Assembly (NCBI GenBank): GCA_964505385.1
Contig: CAZDIA010000001.1
Span: 89,691-153,690 of the forward strand
DNA length: 64,000 nucleotides
Origin: SLJN01 sp964505385
GTDB taxonomy: Bacteria > Bacteroidota > Rhodothermia > Balneolales > Natronogracilivirgulaceae
Reading direction: 5' to 3'
The notes under the pieces were generated by a model. It was not told where the DNA came from, ran no database searches, and saw nothing but the letters and a program-made list of their open reading frames with translations. A program made the translations under genes and the position numbers. Shown here in pieces: positions 35,970-45,283 of this stretch; position 1 is the stretch's first letter, and each line of letters opens with the position of its first letter.

Positions 35970-36890
35970 ATGGCAAAAAAAGTATTGGGCAGAGGTCTTG
36001 GTGCATATTTCCCGGATCTGGATGACAAAGAATCACAAAAGAAATCAACCAAATCCCAAAATGACCGGGAAGGCACAGCAATACAGGATAAGCTTAACGT
36101 TACCCTGCATATTCCTGTTAATAATATAAGGCCGAATCCACACCAACCGAGACAGGATTTTGACGAATTCAGCCTGCAGGAGCTAAGCGAATCAATTCGT
36201 AAACACGGTTTAATTCAACCTGTAACGGTTCGCCAGGTAGCAGATAAGCGCTATGAGCTTATCAGCGGTGAGCGCAGACTCAGGGCTACAAAAATGGCAG
36301 GCCTTAAGGAAATCCCTGCCTACATCCGTGATGTTAATGATGATGATATCATTGCCTTTGCACTTATTGAAAATGTTCAGAGAGAGGAGCTTAATCCAGT
36401 TGAGGTGGCACTAGGTTATAAAAGGTTAATCGAAGAGTGTGGCTACACGCAGGAGCAGGTCGCAAAGCATGTGGATAAAAATCGTACTACGGTTACTAAT
36501 CTGCTGCGCTTGCTAAACCTCCCGGCAGCCGTACAGGCGGCACTTAAGGAGAAGAAGATCAGCACTGGACATGCTCGATCACTGATAAACGTTGAAGACC
36601 CCAAAACCCAGGAAAAGCTGCTCCAAAGGTGTATTGAGGAAGATTATTCCGTCAGGCAACTGGAAGATGCGGTTCGAAAAGCAGCGCAATCAAAAAAGCA
36701 GAGAACCAAGTCGGCTCCGTCAAAGGATCAGAAAGATATTCATTTGATAGAAATCTCGAACCGATTGCGTAAAAAGCTGAGCACGAAAGTTGAGATTAAA
36801 AAGAAAAAGCAGGGCGGTGAAATAAAAATTGATTACTATAGCGATGAAGAGCTGGATCGCATCCTCTCAATGCTCGACCATGACTCTTAA
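35970..36890 (+). CDS. parB: Chromosome-partitioning protein ParB/Spo0J
   Basis: 306 residues. N-terminal ParA-stimulating basic stretch KKVLGRGLGAYFP, then the ParB/Srx CTPase domain (about 47-140) with HQPRQDF and SGERRLRATKMAGLKEIPA (box II). The HTH is YTQEQVAKHVDKNRTTVTNLLRLLNLP, and a lysine-rich linker leads to a C-terminal dimer domain. Binds parS and slides along DNA with CTP (family knowledge). The gene overlaps the next by 11 bp. Confidence 0.96.
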   Translation: MAKKVLGRGLGAYFPDLDDKESQKKSTKSQNDREGTAIQDKLNVTLHIPVNNIRPNPHQPRQDFDEFSLQELSESIRKHGLIQPVTVRQVADKRYELISGERRLRATKMAGLKEIPAYIRDVNDDDIIAFALIENVQREELNPVEVALGYKRLIEECGYTQEQVAKHVDKNRTTVTNLLRLLNLPAAVQAALKEKKISTGHARSLINVEDPKTQEKLLQRCIEEDYSVRQLEDAVRKAAQSKKQRTKSAPSKDQKDIHLIEISNRLRKKLSTKVEIKKKKQGGEIKIDYYSDEELDRILSMLDHDS

Positions 36891-37497
36891 AACCACATTG
36901 CTACTGGCTTTGGGTTTTATCTTTACTACGGGTGCTGCTTCTGCGCAGTTGATTGATGATCAGCAGATAAATCAAGGAGATGTTTACAGTTTTAAGAGTA
37001 GTGCCAATACCCAGGAAAATCTGCCGGATACTATCCCTGAACCCAGGGAGGTCATGTTTAAGTCTGCACGTCTTCCGGGGTGGGGGCAGGTGGTGAATGA
37101 ACAGACATGGAAAGTACCGATTGTATACGGATTACTCGGTGGACTTGGATACTACAGTTACTGGGTTCATGATCAGTATACAGATTACAGAGCTGCGGCT
37201 TACAACGCTAATCCCGAAAATGATGATGAAAAATTTGGCCCGACTCCGCCGGATATTGATCCTAATCAATCAGAAAGTGCTCTGAGAGATCATAGGGATT
37301 TTTTGAGGAATCGTCGGGATCTGACCTTTGTGCTTATAGTGGCAGCTTATGGATTAAATATTGTCGACGCCTATGTGTTTGCTCACCTTCGTGATTTTGA
37401 CGTAAGCGATGATCTGAGTGCAGGCTTTGATATTAAACCGGGTCCGGATGAGATGGGCAATGCCGGAATGACGCTTTCTTTTACTTTAAACTTTTAG
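36880..37497 (+). CDS. DUF5683 domain protein
   Basis: 205 residues from the ATG at 36880, which gives a clean signal peptide (MTLKTTLLLALGFIFTTGAASAQ). The conserved DUF5683 part begins PREVMFKSARLPGWGQVVNEQTWKVPIVYG and includes two hydrophobic segments (YGLLGGLGYYSYW and TFVLIVAAYGLNIVDAYVFAHL), suggesting an envelope protein. Bacteroidota genomes often have it downstream of parB, as here. Function unknown. Confidence 0.85.
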   Translation: MTLKTTLLLALGFIFTTGAASAQLIDDQQINQGDVYSFKSSANTQENLPDTIPEPREVMFKSARLPGWGQVVNEQTWKVPIVYGLLGGLGYYSYWVHDQYTDYRAAAYNANPENDDEKFGPTPPDIDPNQSESALRDHRDFLRNRRDLTFVLIVAAYGLNIVDAYVFAHLRDFDVSDDLSAGFDIKPGPDEMGNAGMTLSFTLNF

Positions 37498-37515
37498 CTT
37501 TTACAACCAGTCAAT

Positions 37516-38223
37516 ATGAAATGGAATAAATCCACGCATAATGATCAGCCGATACCCGATCACTATGAGCAAAGAGTAGAACAGGATATCTGGAGTGTTT
37601 TTAAGATCATGGGCGAATTTGTCGATGGTTATGACAAATTACACCGAATAGGTCCATGTGTTTCGATTATGGGATCTGCCCGGCTCAACTCTGATAACGA
37701 ATATTATGCTCAGGCATCAGAAACTGCAAGGAAATTAACAGATCTCGGTTTTGGAATTATAACCGGCGGAGGACCGGGTATTATGGAAGGCGCCAATCAG
37801 GGTGCCCAGCAAGGGAAAGGCAAATCGGTTGGGCTATGCATTGACTTACCTTTTGAAGAGGAAGCAAACCAATATGTTGACCGGGATTACAGAATCAAAT
37901 TTCGATATTTTTTTGCGAGAAAAGTGATGTTTGTTAAATACTCACAAGGCTTTATAGCTTTTCCCGGTGGGCTGGGAACACTTGATGAATTTTACGAAGC
38001 TTTAACGTTGATGCAAACTCGCAAGATTGATAGATTCCCCGTGGTTTTATTCGGAACAGAATTCTGGCAAGGACTGGTCGAATGGATGAAAGCGACAATG
38101 CTTAAAGAAGGTACAATTTCAAAAGATGACATGGATTTATTTTATATGACCGATAATGTGGACGACGTTGTAAATCATCTTTATGAGTTTTACCAAAGAA
38201 ATCAGGTTAAACCAAATTTTTGA
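37516..38223 (+). CDS. LOG-family protein (nucleotide 5'-monophosphate phosphoribohydrolase type)
   Basis: 235 residues with the Rossmann-like LOG fold. Motifs are VSIMGSAR (48-55 region), GGGPGIMEGANQGA, the FARKVMFVKYS stretch and the signature PGGLGTLDE. Family members split cytokinin-type or ordinary nucleoside monophosphates into base and ribose 5-phosphate; older annotations as lysine decarboxylase are wrong. The substrate is not determined here. It follows the DUF5683 gene by 18 bp. Confidence 0.9.
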   Translation: MKWNKSTHNDQPIPDHYEQRVEQDIWSVFKIMGEFVDGYDKLHRIGPCVSIMGSARLNSDNEYYAQASETARKLTDLGFGIITGGGPGIMEGANQGAQQGKGKSVGLCIDLPFEEEANQYVDRDYRIKFRYFFARKVMFVKYSQGFIAFPGGLGTLDEFYEALTLMQTRKIDRFPVVLFGTEFWQGLVEWMKATMLKEGTISKDDMDLFYMTDNVDDVVNHLYEFYQRNQVKPNF

Positions 38224-38388
38224 TAATTTTTAAAATAATTAAACCGTTAGTATGTTATTATTAATATTGGTCACTGATTTTTATAAGTTTACACAAATCA
38301 TATAATATTAAACGGAATACTAATCTTTTTTGTAGATTCGTTTCGAAAACAAACAACTAAAACATAAATAGTAAAGGAAGAACAGCGC

Positions 38389-39402
38389 ATGGTACCCGTA
38401 AAAAAAATAGCTACATTTTCGGTCGCTTTACTCTTGTTAATGGGAGTCGGAAAATTTTCCTATGCACAGGATTATTCCTATGAAGATGCTGCAGAAGCAT
38501 ATACCGAAGCGATGGAATACATGGAAGCGAATGATTTTCATAACGCTATAGAAGGATTTAAAAATTCCCATGAAATTGCTCTTCAAGTGGGGGAACAAGC
38601 AGAAGAAATTATAAATAGGGCAAGTGAACAGATAACACGTGCGGCATTGCAGCAGCTACAGTATTATGCTACCCAGAGAGAGTGGGAACAGGCAACTTCC
38701 TGGGTTGATGAGCTTCGGGAACTTGATACTGAATATGGTGACGGTACCGCAACCGAACGTGCCGAACAAAACGAGGCACGCTTGTATTACTCCTGGGGAA
38801 ATGATCTTTACAGGGACGAGGAAAACGAAGAAGCCATTGAGAAATATGAGCAGGCGCTGGAGCTTAACGAAGATTTTGTAGGTGCTCACTATCAGCTCGG
38901 GCTTGCCCATCGAAGACTTGGTGACCTTGAAACTTCTTTGGATTATATTACCCGGTCAATGGAGCTTGCCGAGCAGCAAGATGATAGCGATAGTTATCAG
39001 CGCGGCAGAGCCCAGGCACGAGACTATTTGATTTACAGAGGAAGCGATGCGACTGATGACGAGCGGTATGATGAAGCTGAAGAATATCTGACACGTGCGC
39101 TTGAGTTTGACCATGAAAGTGCCAGACTGCATTACCGCTTAGCAGAACTGTATAATCAAACTGAACGGTTCAGCGAAGCGCTTGAATCGGCAAATACTGC
39201 TCTTGAATATGAAGACGGCGGAACGAGTGATCTCGCTCGTATATATTTTGAGGTTGGTGTTGCTCATCAGGCGCTCGGCAATGAGTCTGAAGCTTGTGAT
39301 GCCTTTATAAATGCGGCCCATGGGGACTATCGCTCCGCGGCTGAGCACGAGCTCGAGCATGAGTTAAACTGTGAAGGATGGGAAGAGCAAGTCGGACGTT
39401 AA
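38389..39402 (+). CDS. Periplasmic tetratricopeptide-repeat protein
   Basis: 337 residues. A signal peptide (about 1-26, ending SYAQ) is followed by several TPR units, e.g. EAYTEAMEYMEANDFHNAIEGFKNS, LYYSWGNDLYRDEENEEAIEKYEQALEL, GAHYQLGLAHRRLGDLETSLDYITRSMEL and ARLHYRLAELYNQTERFSEALESANTAL. Very acidic. A Shine-Dalgarno-like AAGGAAG lies 9 bp before the ATG. Probably a scaffold for protein contacts; partner unknown. Followed by a strong terminator. Confidence 0.83.
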   Translation: MVPVKKIATFSVALLLLMGVGKFSYAQDYSYEDAAEAYTEAMEYMEANDFHNAIEGFKNSHEIALQVGEQAEEIINRASEQITRAALQQLQYYATQREWEQATSWVDELRELDTEYGDGTATERAEQNEARLYYSWGNDLYRDEENEEAIEKYEQALELNEDFVGAHYQLGLAHRRLGDLETSLDYITRSMELAEQQDDSDSYQRGRAQARDYLIYRGSDATDDERYDEAEEYLTRALEFDHESARLHYRLAELYNQTERFSEALESANTALEYEDGGTSDLARIYFEVGVAHQALGNESEACDAFINAAHGDYRSAAEHELEHELNCEGWEEQVGR

Positions 39403-39433
39403 ATTTTGCTCTAAGCCAGTTTTAAAAAGTCAG

Positions 39434-39468
39434 AAACCCTTGTCTGTTTACAGGCAAGGGTTTTTTAT
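39434..39468 (+). terminator. Rho-independent terminator after the TPR gene
   Basis: A 13-bp stem, AAACCCTTGTCTG with CAGGCAAGGGTTT (one G-U), TTTA loop, then T-rich tail. Confidence 0.88.
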
Positions 39469-39498
39469 TTGAGGTTTGTTATGCTTACACTATATTTG
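39468..39498 (+). promoter_or_regulatory. Bacteroidota-type promoter of tkt
   Basis: Exact TTTG (39468-39471)-N19-TATATTTG (39491-39498); the ATG is 42 bp downstream. It starts in the tail of the preceding terminator. Confidence 0.75.
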
Positions 39499-39539
39499 CG
39501 AAAACTTAGCACCATTTAACTACATATGTAACATTTGTT

Positions 39540-41534
39540 ATGGCCGAAGTACAACAAGACCTTGAGCAACTCTGTGTAGATACTATTAGAACTTTATCAA
39601 TTGATGGGGTACAAAAAGCGAAATCCGGTCATCCGGGGATGCCGATGGGTATGGCTGATGTAGCATTTGTGCTATGGGATCAATTTTTACGCCATAATCC
39701 GCAAAATCCGGACTGGATTAATCGCGACCGTTTTGTTTTATCGGCAGGGCATGGCTCTATGCTGTTGTACAGTTTGCTTTATCTCTATGGATATGATCTG
39801 CCGCTGGACGAATTAAAAAATTTCAGGCAATATGGCAGTATGACTCCGGGTCATCCCGAATACGGCTACACTCCGGGGGTGGAAACCACTACCGGTCCTC
39901 TGGGGCAGGGGCTTGCCAACGGTGTTGGTATGGCGATTGCCGAAGCTCATATGGCTGCAAAATTTAATAAGGCGGGAATTAATTTGATCGACCATTACAC
40001 CTATGCTATTGTAAGTGACGGAGATTTAATGGAAGGCGTTTCACATGAAGCGGCTTCACTCGCCGGCCATTTGAAGCTGGGGAAACTAATTTACTTTTAT
40101 GATGATAATAACATATCCATAGATGGCTCTACAGAACTGGCATTCTCGGAAGATGTAGGCAAACGGTTCGAAGCTTATGGCTGGCATTTTATCCAGATTG
40201 ATGGCCATGACCGGGAGGCTATACATAATGCAATTAAAGAAGCCCAATCGGTAACCGACCGGCCGACTCTTATTGGATGCAAAACAAAGATTGGATATGG
40301 CAGCCCGAATAAGGAGGCGACCGCAGCATCTCACGGGGCACCACTTGGTGAAGATGAAGTTAAATTAACTAAACAGAAATACAGTTGGGAAGCGGAGGAG
40401 CCCTTTCATGTACCGGAGGATGTTCTGGAATACACCCGAAAAGCTAAAAATACCGGACAAAAACTTGAAGATGAATGGAAGCACTCATATCAGGAGCTTG
40501 AAAAAAATGATCCGGATACGATTAAAGAATTTGATAAATGGCTCAATTCTCCTGATTTCGATTGGGATTCTATATTACCGGAGTTTGAACAGGGTGGAGA
40601 TCCTATAGCGACCCGTAAAGCTTCCGGTAAAATTCTTGAGTCATTAGTTCCTGAAATTCCAAACTTGCTGGGTGGCTCCGCCGATTTGACTCCAAGTAAT
40701 AACACACACGCAGGTCAGGAGAATTTTCACCCTGAAAATTTCACAGGCAGATATATACGATACGGCGTGCGCGAACATGCGATGGGGTCAATTATGAATG
40801 GGTTGACCCTTCATGGCGGTATTATTCCCTACGGAGGCACATTCCTGATTTTTTCCGATTATTGCCGTCCTGCAATACGGCTTGCCGCGCTCTCACATAT
40901 CGGCACTGTTTTCGTCTTTACCCATGATAGTATCGGTCTTGGTGAAGATGGGCCTACGCATCAACCTATCGAACACCTTGCATCCTTGCGGGCAATGCCT
41001 AACTTGCTGGTGCTTCGTCCCGCTGATGCCAACGAGACCGCCGTTTGCTGGAAAATTGCAATTGAAAACCGGAAAACGCCATCCGCTTTGGCATTAACCC
41101 GACAAGGATTACCGATTTACGAGAGAAGCTCAGCACCTGCTTCACTTGTAGAAAAAGGAGCATACACACTTGTTGATACGTCAGGTGAACCTGATGCAAT
41201 TCTTTTATCCTCCGGTTCTGAGGTAGAAATTGCAGTGGAAGCGGCCAAACTACTTAAAAATGATGGCATCTCTGCACGCGTAGTAAGTATGCCGTGCTGG
41301 GAGCTCTTCCGGGATCAACCGGAATCGTACCGTGAAGTAGTGTTGCCTTCAAAAGTTAAAAACAAAGTTGCTGTTGAAGCAGCATCTCCTTCTGGTTGGC
41401 GTGAATGGGTTGGCGACAGCGGCAAGGTTATAGGCCTTGATCATTTCGGCGCATCAGCTCCATACAAGGATATCTACAAAAATTTCGGACTCACGCCTGA
41501 AAATGTTGCTAAGGCGGTAAAGGAGAATTCCTGA
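39540..41534 (+). CDS. tkt: Transketolase
   Basis: A 664-residue TPP enzyme of the pentose-phosphate pathway. Catalytic and cofactor features are SGHPGMPMGMAD (29-40), LSAGHGSMLLYSLLY, the TPP diphosphate motif SDGDLMEG...DNN (159-191) and GHDREAI. In the second half are GVREHAMGSIMNGL, THDSIGLGEDGPTHQPIEHLASLRAMPN and the C-terminal domain with GLDHFGASAPYK. Complete; monocistronic between its promoter and terminator. Confidence 0.97.
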   Translation: MAEVQQDLEQLCVDTIRTLSIDGVQKAKSGHPGMPMGMADVAFVLWDQFLRHNPQNPDWINRDRFVLSAGHGSMLLYSLLYLYGYDLPLDELKNFRQYGSMTPGHPEYGYTPGVETTTGPLGQGLANGVGMAIAEAHMAAKFNKAGINLIDHYTYAIVSDGDLMEGVSHEAASLAGHLKLGKLIYFYDDNNISIDGSTELAFSEDVGKRFEAYGWHFIQIDGHDREAIHNAIKEAQSVTDRPTLIGCKTKIGYGSPNKEATAASHGAPLGEDEVKLTKQKYSWEAEEPFHVPEDVLEYTRKAKNTGQKLEDEWKHSYQELEKNDPDTIKEFDKWLNSPDFDWDSILPEFEQGGDPIATRKASGKILESLVPEIPNLLGGSADLTPSNNTHAGQENFHPENFTGRYIRYGVREHAMGSIMNGLTLHGGIIPYGGTFLIFSDYCRPAIRLAALSHIGTVFVFTHDSIGLGEDGPTHQPIEHLASLRAMPNLLVLRPADANETAVCWKIAIENRKTPSALALTRQGLPIYERSSAPASLVEKGAYTLVDTSGEPDAILLSSGSEVEIAVEAAKLLKNDGISARVVSMPCWELFRDQPESYREVVLPSKVKNKVAVEAASPSGWREWVGDSGKVIGLDHFGASAPYKDIYKNFGLTPENVAKAVKENS

Positions 41535-41545
41535 TAAATTGACCG

Positions 41546-41584
41546 GCTGATCACCTGGAATATTTCCGGGTGATCAGCTTTTTT
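41546..41584 (+). terminator. Rho-independent terminator of tkt
   Basis: A 15-bp stem, GCTGATCACCTGGAA with TTCCGGGTGATCAGC (one G-U), 3-nt loop, then T6. Confidence 0.92.
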
Positions 41585-41949
41585 GGTTTGGTTACCTCAA
41601 AGGGTTTGGATGGGATAATGCGCTGCAAACATTGCCGGCAGCGTTAATTTAAGGTTTACGCGACCGCAAATTCCTGGATTCAGATGTGTTGCTAATGTGA
41701 TTTTTTGTATAAGAAAAAGCCGGTAGCCTGCGTCACTCGTTTGATAAAAAGTACCTTGATAAGGTTATAAAAAACAATCATAAAAGAGTGAGAAAACTGC
41801 TATGTTTTTGAAATTTGATTAAGAAAATCATTGAATATGAAATCAAAAAACCTTAACTTATAAATATTGTGGATAAAAAATATTCTGCTGTCAGGGATTT
41901 ATTTTTTTTCACATCAAACATTCACACCACGAAGTAGATCAACGATCAT
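41585..41949. other. Noncoding spacer before the SRPBCC gene
   Basis: About 365 bp, strongly A/T-rich in its second half. No gene, repeat or clear promoter recognised. Confidence 0.5.
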
Positions 41950-42429
41950 ATGGCGCATCAAAAAATCGAAATTGAATTACCTCTTGCCAAGGTTTATGAA
42001 TTGATGAATTCACCCGTGGACTTTCCACGGTACCTGGAGCACCTTAAGCAAGTCAACAAAATCAATTCACAAACATTTGAATATGTAACCAAAATTGGAG
42101 AAGAGGAGTTCCGTTGGACAACAAACGTAATCGATGATCTTCGAAATACTCGCTTCGCATGGATCACCATTAACGGTAATCTCAACCAGACCGGCACCAT
42201 CAGGTTTACGCCATTGAATAATGGCTCACGAACAAGGGTTGATTTCAGTTTGGATTACCGTACTTTCTTTGGTGAACCATCGGAAGAAGTCAAATCATTC
42301 ATGGAAAATCTCGAGGATACCTTACAAAAGGAACTTGAGAAGTTCAAAAGTTTGGCTGAAAGCGGTGAACTTGAAGAAAAACAATCCGCCGAAAAGGAAA
42401 CTAAAGAAAAGGAAGAAGCTACAGCCTGA
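41950..42429 (+). CDS. SRPBCC/START-like ligand-binding protein
   Basis: 159 residues. A Bet v 1-like helix-grip fold is suggested by KVYELMNSPVDFPRYLEHLKQV, FRWTTNVIDD, TGTIRFTPLNNGSRTRVDFSLDY and the long C-terminal helix (FMENLEDTLQKELEKFKSLAE). This is the polyketide-cyclase/coenzyme Q10-binding (COG5637-like) pattern. It ends in a Lys/Glu-rich tail of about 25 residues. The ligand is unknown; some relatives act in membrane-stress or quinone handling. Single gene with a terminator. Confidence 0.78.
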   Translation: MAHQKIEIELPLAKVYELMNSPVDFPRYLEHLKQVNKINSQTFEYVTKIGEEEFRWTTNVIDDLRNTRFAWITINGNLNQTGTIRFTPLNNGSRTRVDFSLDYRTFFGEPSEEVKSFMENLEDTLQKELEKFKSLAESGELEEKQSAEKETKEKEEATA

Positions 42430-42454
42430 TTCAGTTTCCAAACTCAGATAATTT

Positions 42455-42492
42455 AAAGATCCGCATGAATCACTTACATGCGGATCTTTTTT
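42455..42492 (+). terminator. Rho-independent terminator after the SRPBCC gene
   Basis: A perfect 13-bp stem, AAAGATCCGCATG with CATGCGGATCTTT, 9-nt loop, then T-rich. Confidence 0.9.
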
Positions 42493-42516
42493 ATATCCGT
42501 ACGTGTGGTTTAATCG

Positions 42517-43389
42517 ATGAGTTATAATCTCCATAGTTTTCTCGATTTCCAACCGATGCAACCGTTCCTGGCTGTACTCGGTTCTCCTGTAGAGCACAGT
42601 CTCTCACCACTCATTCATCAACATGCCCTCAACTCTATCGGCTTGAAGTGGGATTACTATGCGATACATGTTCCCGATCGGGAGCGTCATCTTCTGCCGG
42701 AACTACTGAAGAAAAAGGGATTCAAAGGCGCTAATGTGACAATCCCGCTCAAAGAAATTGTGCCTGAGCTTGTCACTTATGTTGAAGATGAGGTAAAGTA
42801 CACCGGAGCTGCTAATACCATTTATCGGGATGCGGATCAATGGAGGGCCGCGAATACTGATGTATATGGATTTGCGCAGCCGCTTATGTCAAGAAAGCAG
42901 GCATTGAATGGAAAAAGCGCAGTTGTATTAGGATCTGGTGGAGCAGCAAGGGCTGTGTGTTATGCTTTAACAGATAGCTTGTCAATAAAACAGATTTTTC
43001 TAGTAACCCGGAACCCGGATAAAATCGATTACCTTTCATATCCGGCGGCAGACAAATTAAAGGTGGTCAGTTATGATCAGCTGGATACTGCTGTGGTGGA
43101 GAGTGAATTGGTTGTCAACACCACACCGGTGGGGATGTATCCGTCGACGGATCATTCACCGGTACCTGACAACAGCACCCATTTGTTAAACGGAAAAATT
43201 TGTTATGACTTAATTTATAATCCGGAGAAAACTAAGTTCCTGTTACAAGCCGGGGAAGCTGCGTGTGAACCCATTTCCGGTTTAAAGATGTTTATCCACC
43301 AGGCAGCCCGTTCTTTTGAAATATGGACGGGAAAAGAATTCCCCGCCAAAGAAGCTGAAGAACTCATCAGAGAAAAGTTAAATGGATGA
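42517..43389 (+). CDS. aroE: Shikimate dehydrogenase (NADP+)
   Basis: 290 residues. Reduces 3-dehydroshikimate in the chorismate pathway, which supplies TrpE. Shikimate-binding S28/S30 in EHSLSPLIHQ, catalytic K79 in GANVTIPLKE, NTDVYGF, the NADP loop VVLGSGGAARAV, VNTTPVGMYP, DLIYNPEKTKFL and GLKMFIHQAARSFEIWTG. Residues 1-13 may be extra; an internal Met14 immediately before FLAVLGSP is an alternative start. Overlaps the next gene by 8 bp. Confidence 0.95.
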   Translation: MSYNLHSFLDFQPMQPFLAVLGSPVEHSLSPLIHQHALNSIGLKWDYYAIHVPDRERHLLPELLKKKGFKGANVTIPLKEIVPELVTYVEDEVKYTGAANTIYRDADQWRAANTDVYGFAQPLMSRKQALNGKSAVVLGSGGAARAVCYALTDSLSIKQIFLVTRNPDKIDYLSYPAADKLKVVSYDQLDTAVVESELVVNTTPVGMYPSTDHSPVPDNSTHLLNGKICYDLIYNPEKTKFLLQAGEAACEPISGLKMFIHQAARSFEIWTGKEFPAKEAEELIREKLNG

Positions 43390-44128
43390 TCCAAAACGTA
43401 TTATACCGGAATTATGGAAAAATGCTGATGATATTACAGCAGCGTTTTCACTGCGCAATCCCACTTTAAACCCGGAAGGAAAAATGCCCGGCTTAAACCT
43501 GGGTATGATTTCCACGGAGGTTGAGGAAGAGGTTAACAGGAACAGAAAGTATTGGTTAGAAAGTCTTGGCGGCACGTTAGACGGCCTTGCTGTCGCTCGC
43601 CAGGTGCATGGGAATCACGTTGCTGTTATTGAGAAGCCCGGTAACTATCCGGATACAGACGCGTTAGTAACAACTGAAATCAATCTATGGCTTGGCATTC
43701 AGGTTGCGGATTGCGCCTCGGTGCTTTTGGCTGATCGTCACCACAGAGTTGCGGCTGCGGCTCACGCAGGCTGGCGCGGCTCGGTAGCTAATATCGTACC
43801 GGAAACCGTAAAAAAAATGATAGCTCAGGGAGCTACTGCACCGGAAATTGAAGCATACATTAGTCCGTGTATTTCACAGAAAAATTTTGAAGTGGGCGAA
43901 GAAGTAGCTGAAAGGTTTCCAAAAGATCTGGTTGATTATCAATCCTACGAAAAGCCGCATCCGGATTTGAAATCACTCCTGAAAAGACAATTGGTCGAAT
44001 GCGGTTTAGTGGAATCTCAAATTGAGGTGAGTGAACACTGTACTATGGAAGATGATAAAAATTTTTACTCTCACAGACTTCAAAACGGGAACACCGGTCG
44101 TATGATGGCGGTTATTGCACTACACTGA
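43382..44128 (+). CDS. pgeF: Purine nucleoside phosphorylase YfiH/LACC1 family (PgeF)
   Basis: 248 residues. The metal/active-site triad motifs of the DUF152 family are present: RQVHGNHV, ADCASVLLAD, AAAHAGWRGSVANIV and SPCISQKNFEVGEEV. Relatives act on purine nucleosides or edit cell-wall precursors in the cytosol, and were once called polyphenol oxidases. The gene overlaps aroE by 8 bp. Confidence 0.9.
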   Translation: MDDPKRIIPELWKNADDITAAFSLRNPTLNPEGKMPGLNLGMISTEVEEEVNRNRKYWLESLGGTLDGLAVARQVHGNHVAVIEKPGNYPDTDALVTTEINLWLGIQVADCASVLLADRHHRVAAAAHAGWRGSVANIVPETVKKMIAQGATAPEIEAYISPCISQKNFEVGEEVAERFPKDLVDYQSYEKPHPDLKSLLKRQLVECGLVESQIEVSEHCTMEDDKNFYSHRLQNGNTGRMMAVIALH

Positions 44129-44237
44129 CCATAACCAAAATCATGATCTTTTTTTTAATTCAGTTATGCAGCAAGTTTATTTTCTGAATCGCGGGAGTGA
44201 GGGTAATAACAACAAACAGCAGGGTTCAAGCTGAAAC

Positions 44238-45140
44238 ATGAGGGTAAGTTATCATCCAGGTTATTATGCGGAGATCAGTGAGGATCACATTTTCCCGATG
44301 AGGAAGTTTGAGGGGCTGCATAGATATCTGCTAAACCGCAAAGTAATTCGTCCGCAGGATGTCATTCAGCCAAGACAGATCGATTTTCGTCATCTTCATC
44401 TGGTTCACACCCGCCGATATGTTGCAGCAATAATGAACGGAGCACTTGAACGCAAAGAATCCCGGAGAATTGGTCTGCCATGGACCAAATCACTTGCCAT
44501 TCGTTCAAGACTTGCCGTCCAGGGAACGCTAAATGCGGCGATGATGGCGCTTGAAGATGGCATATCAGGCAATCTGGCCGGTGGCACACATCACGCCCAT
44601 CCGGATCATGGAGAAGGATTTTGTGTTTTCAACGATGTGTCCGTGGCTATACGGGTTTTACAATGGTCAAAATGGGTGAGCAGGGTGCTGATTATTGATT
44701 GTGATGTGCACCAGGGGAATGGGACAGCACATATTTTCGCGGATGATCCGAATGTGTTTACATTCTCCATGCATGGCAAAAGAAATTATCCGTTTAAAAA
44801 AGCTCAATCCGACAGGGATGTACCCCTTGAAGATGGAATCACAGATAATCAATACCTGGATATTCTCGAGAACGAACTGAACCGTATTCTGGATAGTTTT
44901 TCTCCTGATTTAGTCTGCTACCTTGGCGGAACAGATCCGTTATTTACTGATAAGTATGGCCGTATGAATATGACCTTGAACGGATTAAGAAACCGTGAGG
45001 AGCTGGTATTGAGTAAGATAACTCAACAAAATCTGCCTCTGTTGTTACTGTTATCCGGCGGTGGATATGGACCCTCAATTGATGACACTGTAAAAGCGCA
45101 TGCTCAAATGTTTGAAGTGGCTTCTGCATATGAATACTGA
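44238..45140 (+). CDS. Histone-deacetylase-family amidohydrolase (AcuC/APAH-like)
   Basis: 300 residues. Zinc-dependent deacetylase fold: the substrate/charge-relay His pair in GGTHHAHPDHGEGFCVFNDV, metal ligands in IDCDVHQGNGTA, the third ligand Asp in LGGTDPLF and the glycine loop LSGGGYGPS. In bacteria such proteins remove acetyl groups from polyamines, acetyl-CoA synthetase or other small amides. The natural substrate is unknown; there is no acuAB neighbour. Confidence 0.9.
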   Translation: MRVSYHPGYYAEISEDHIFPMRKFEGLHRYLLNRKVIRPQDVIQPRQIDFRHLHLVHTRRYVAAIMNGALERKESRRIGLPWTKSLAIRSRLAVQGTLNAAMMALEDGISGNLAGGTHHAHPDHGEGFCVFNDVSVAIRVLQWSKWVSRVLIIDCDVHQGNGTAHIFADDPNVFTFSMHGKRNYPFKKAQSDRDVPLEDGITDNQYLDILENELNRILDSFSPDLVCYLGGTDPLFTDKYGRMNMTLNGLRNREELVLSKITQQNLPLLLLLSGGGYGPSIDDTVKAHAQMFEVASAYEY

Positions 45141-45283
45141 TAATCGACCGGATAATAAGTTTTGGGTAATCCGGCATAACTTTTTGGCGGATTATATTTA
45201 TTATTGAGCCGGTTACCCTTAAAAGTTTAAATCCACGTTACAGATATTGATCGCTAAAATCGGTAAAAAAAGAATAGATAGTA

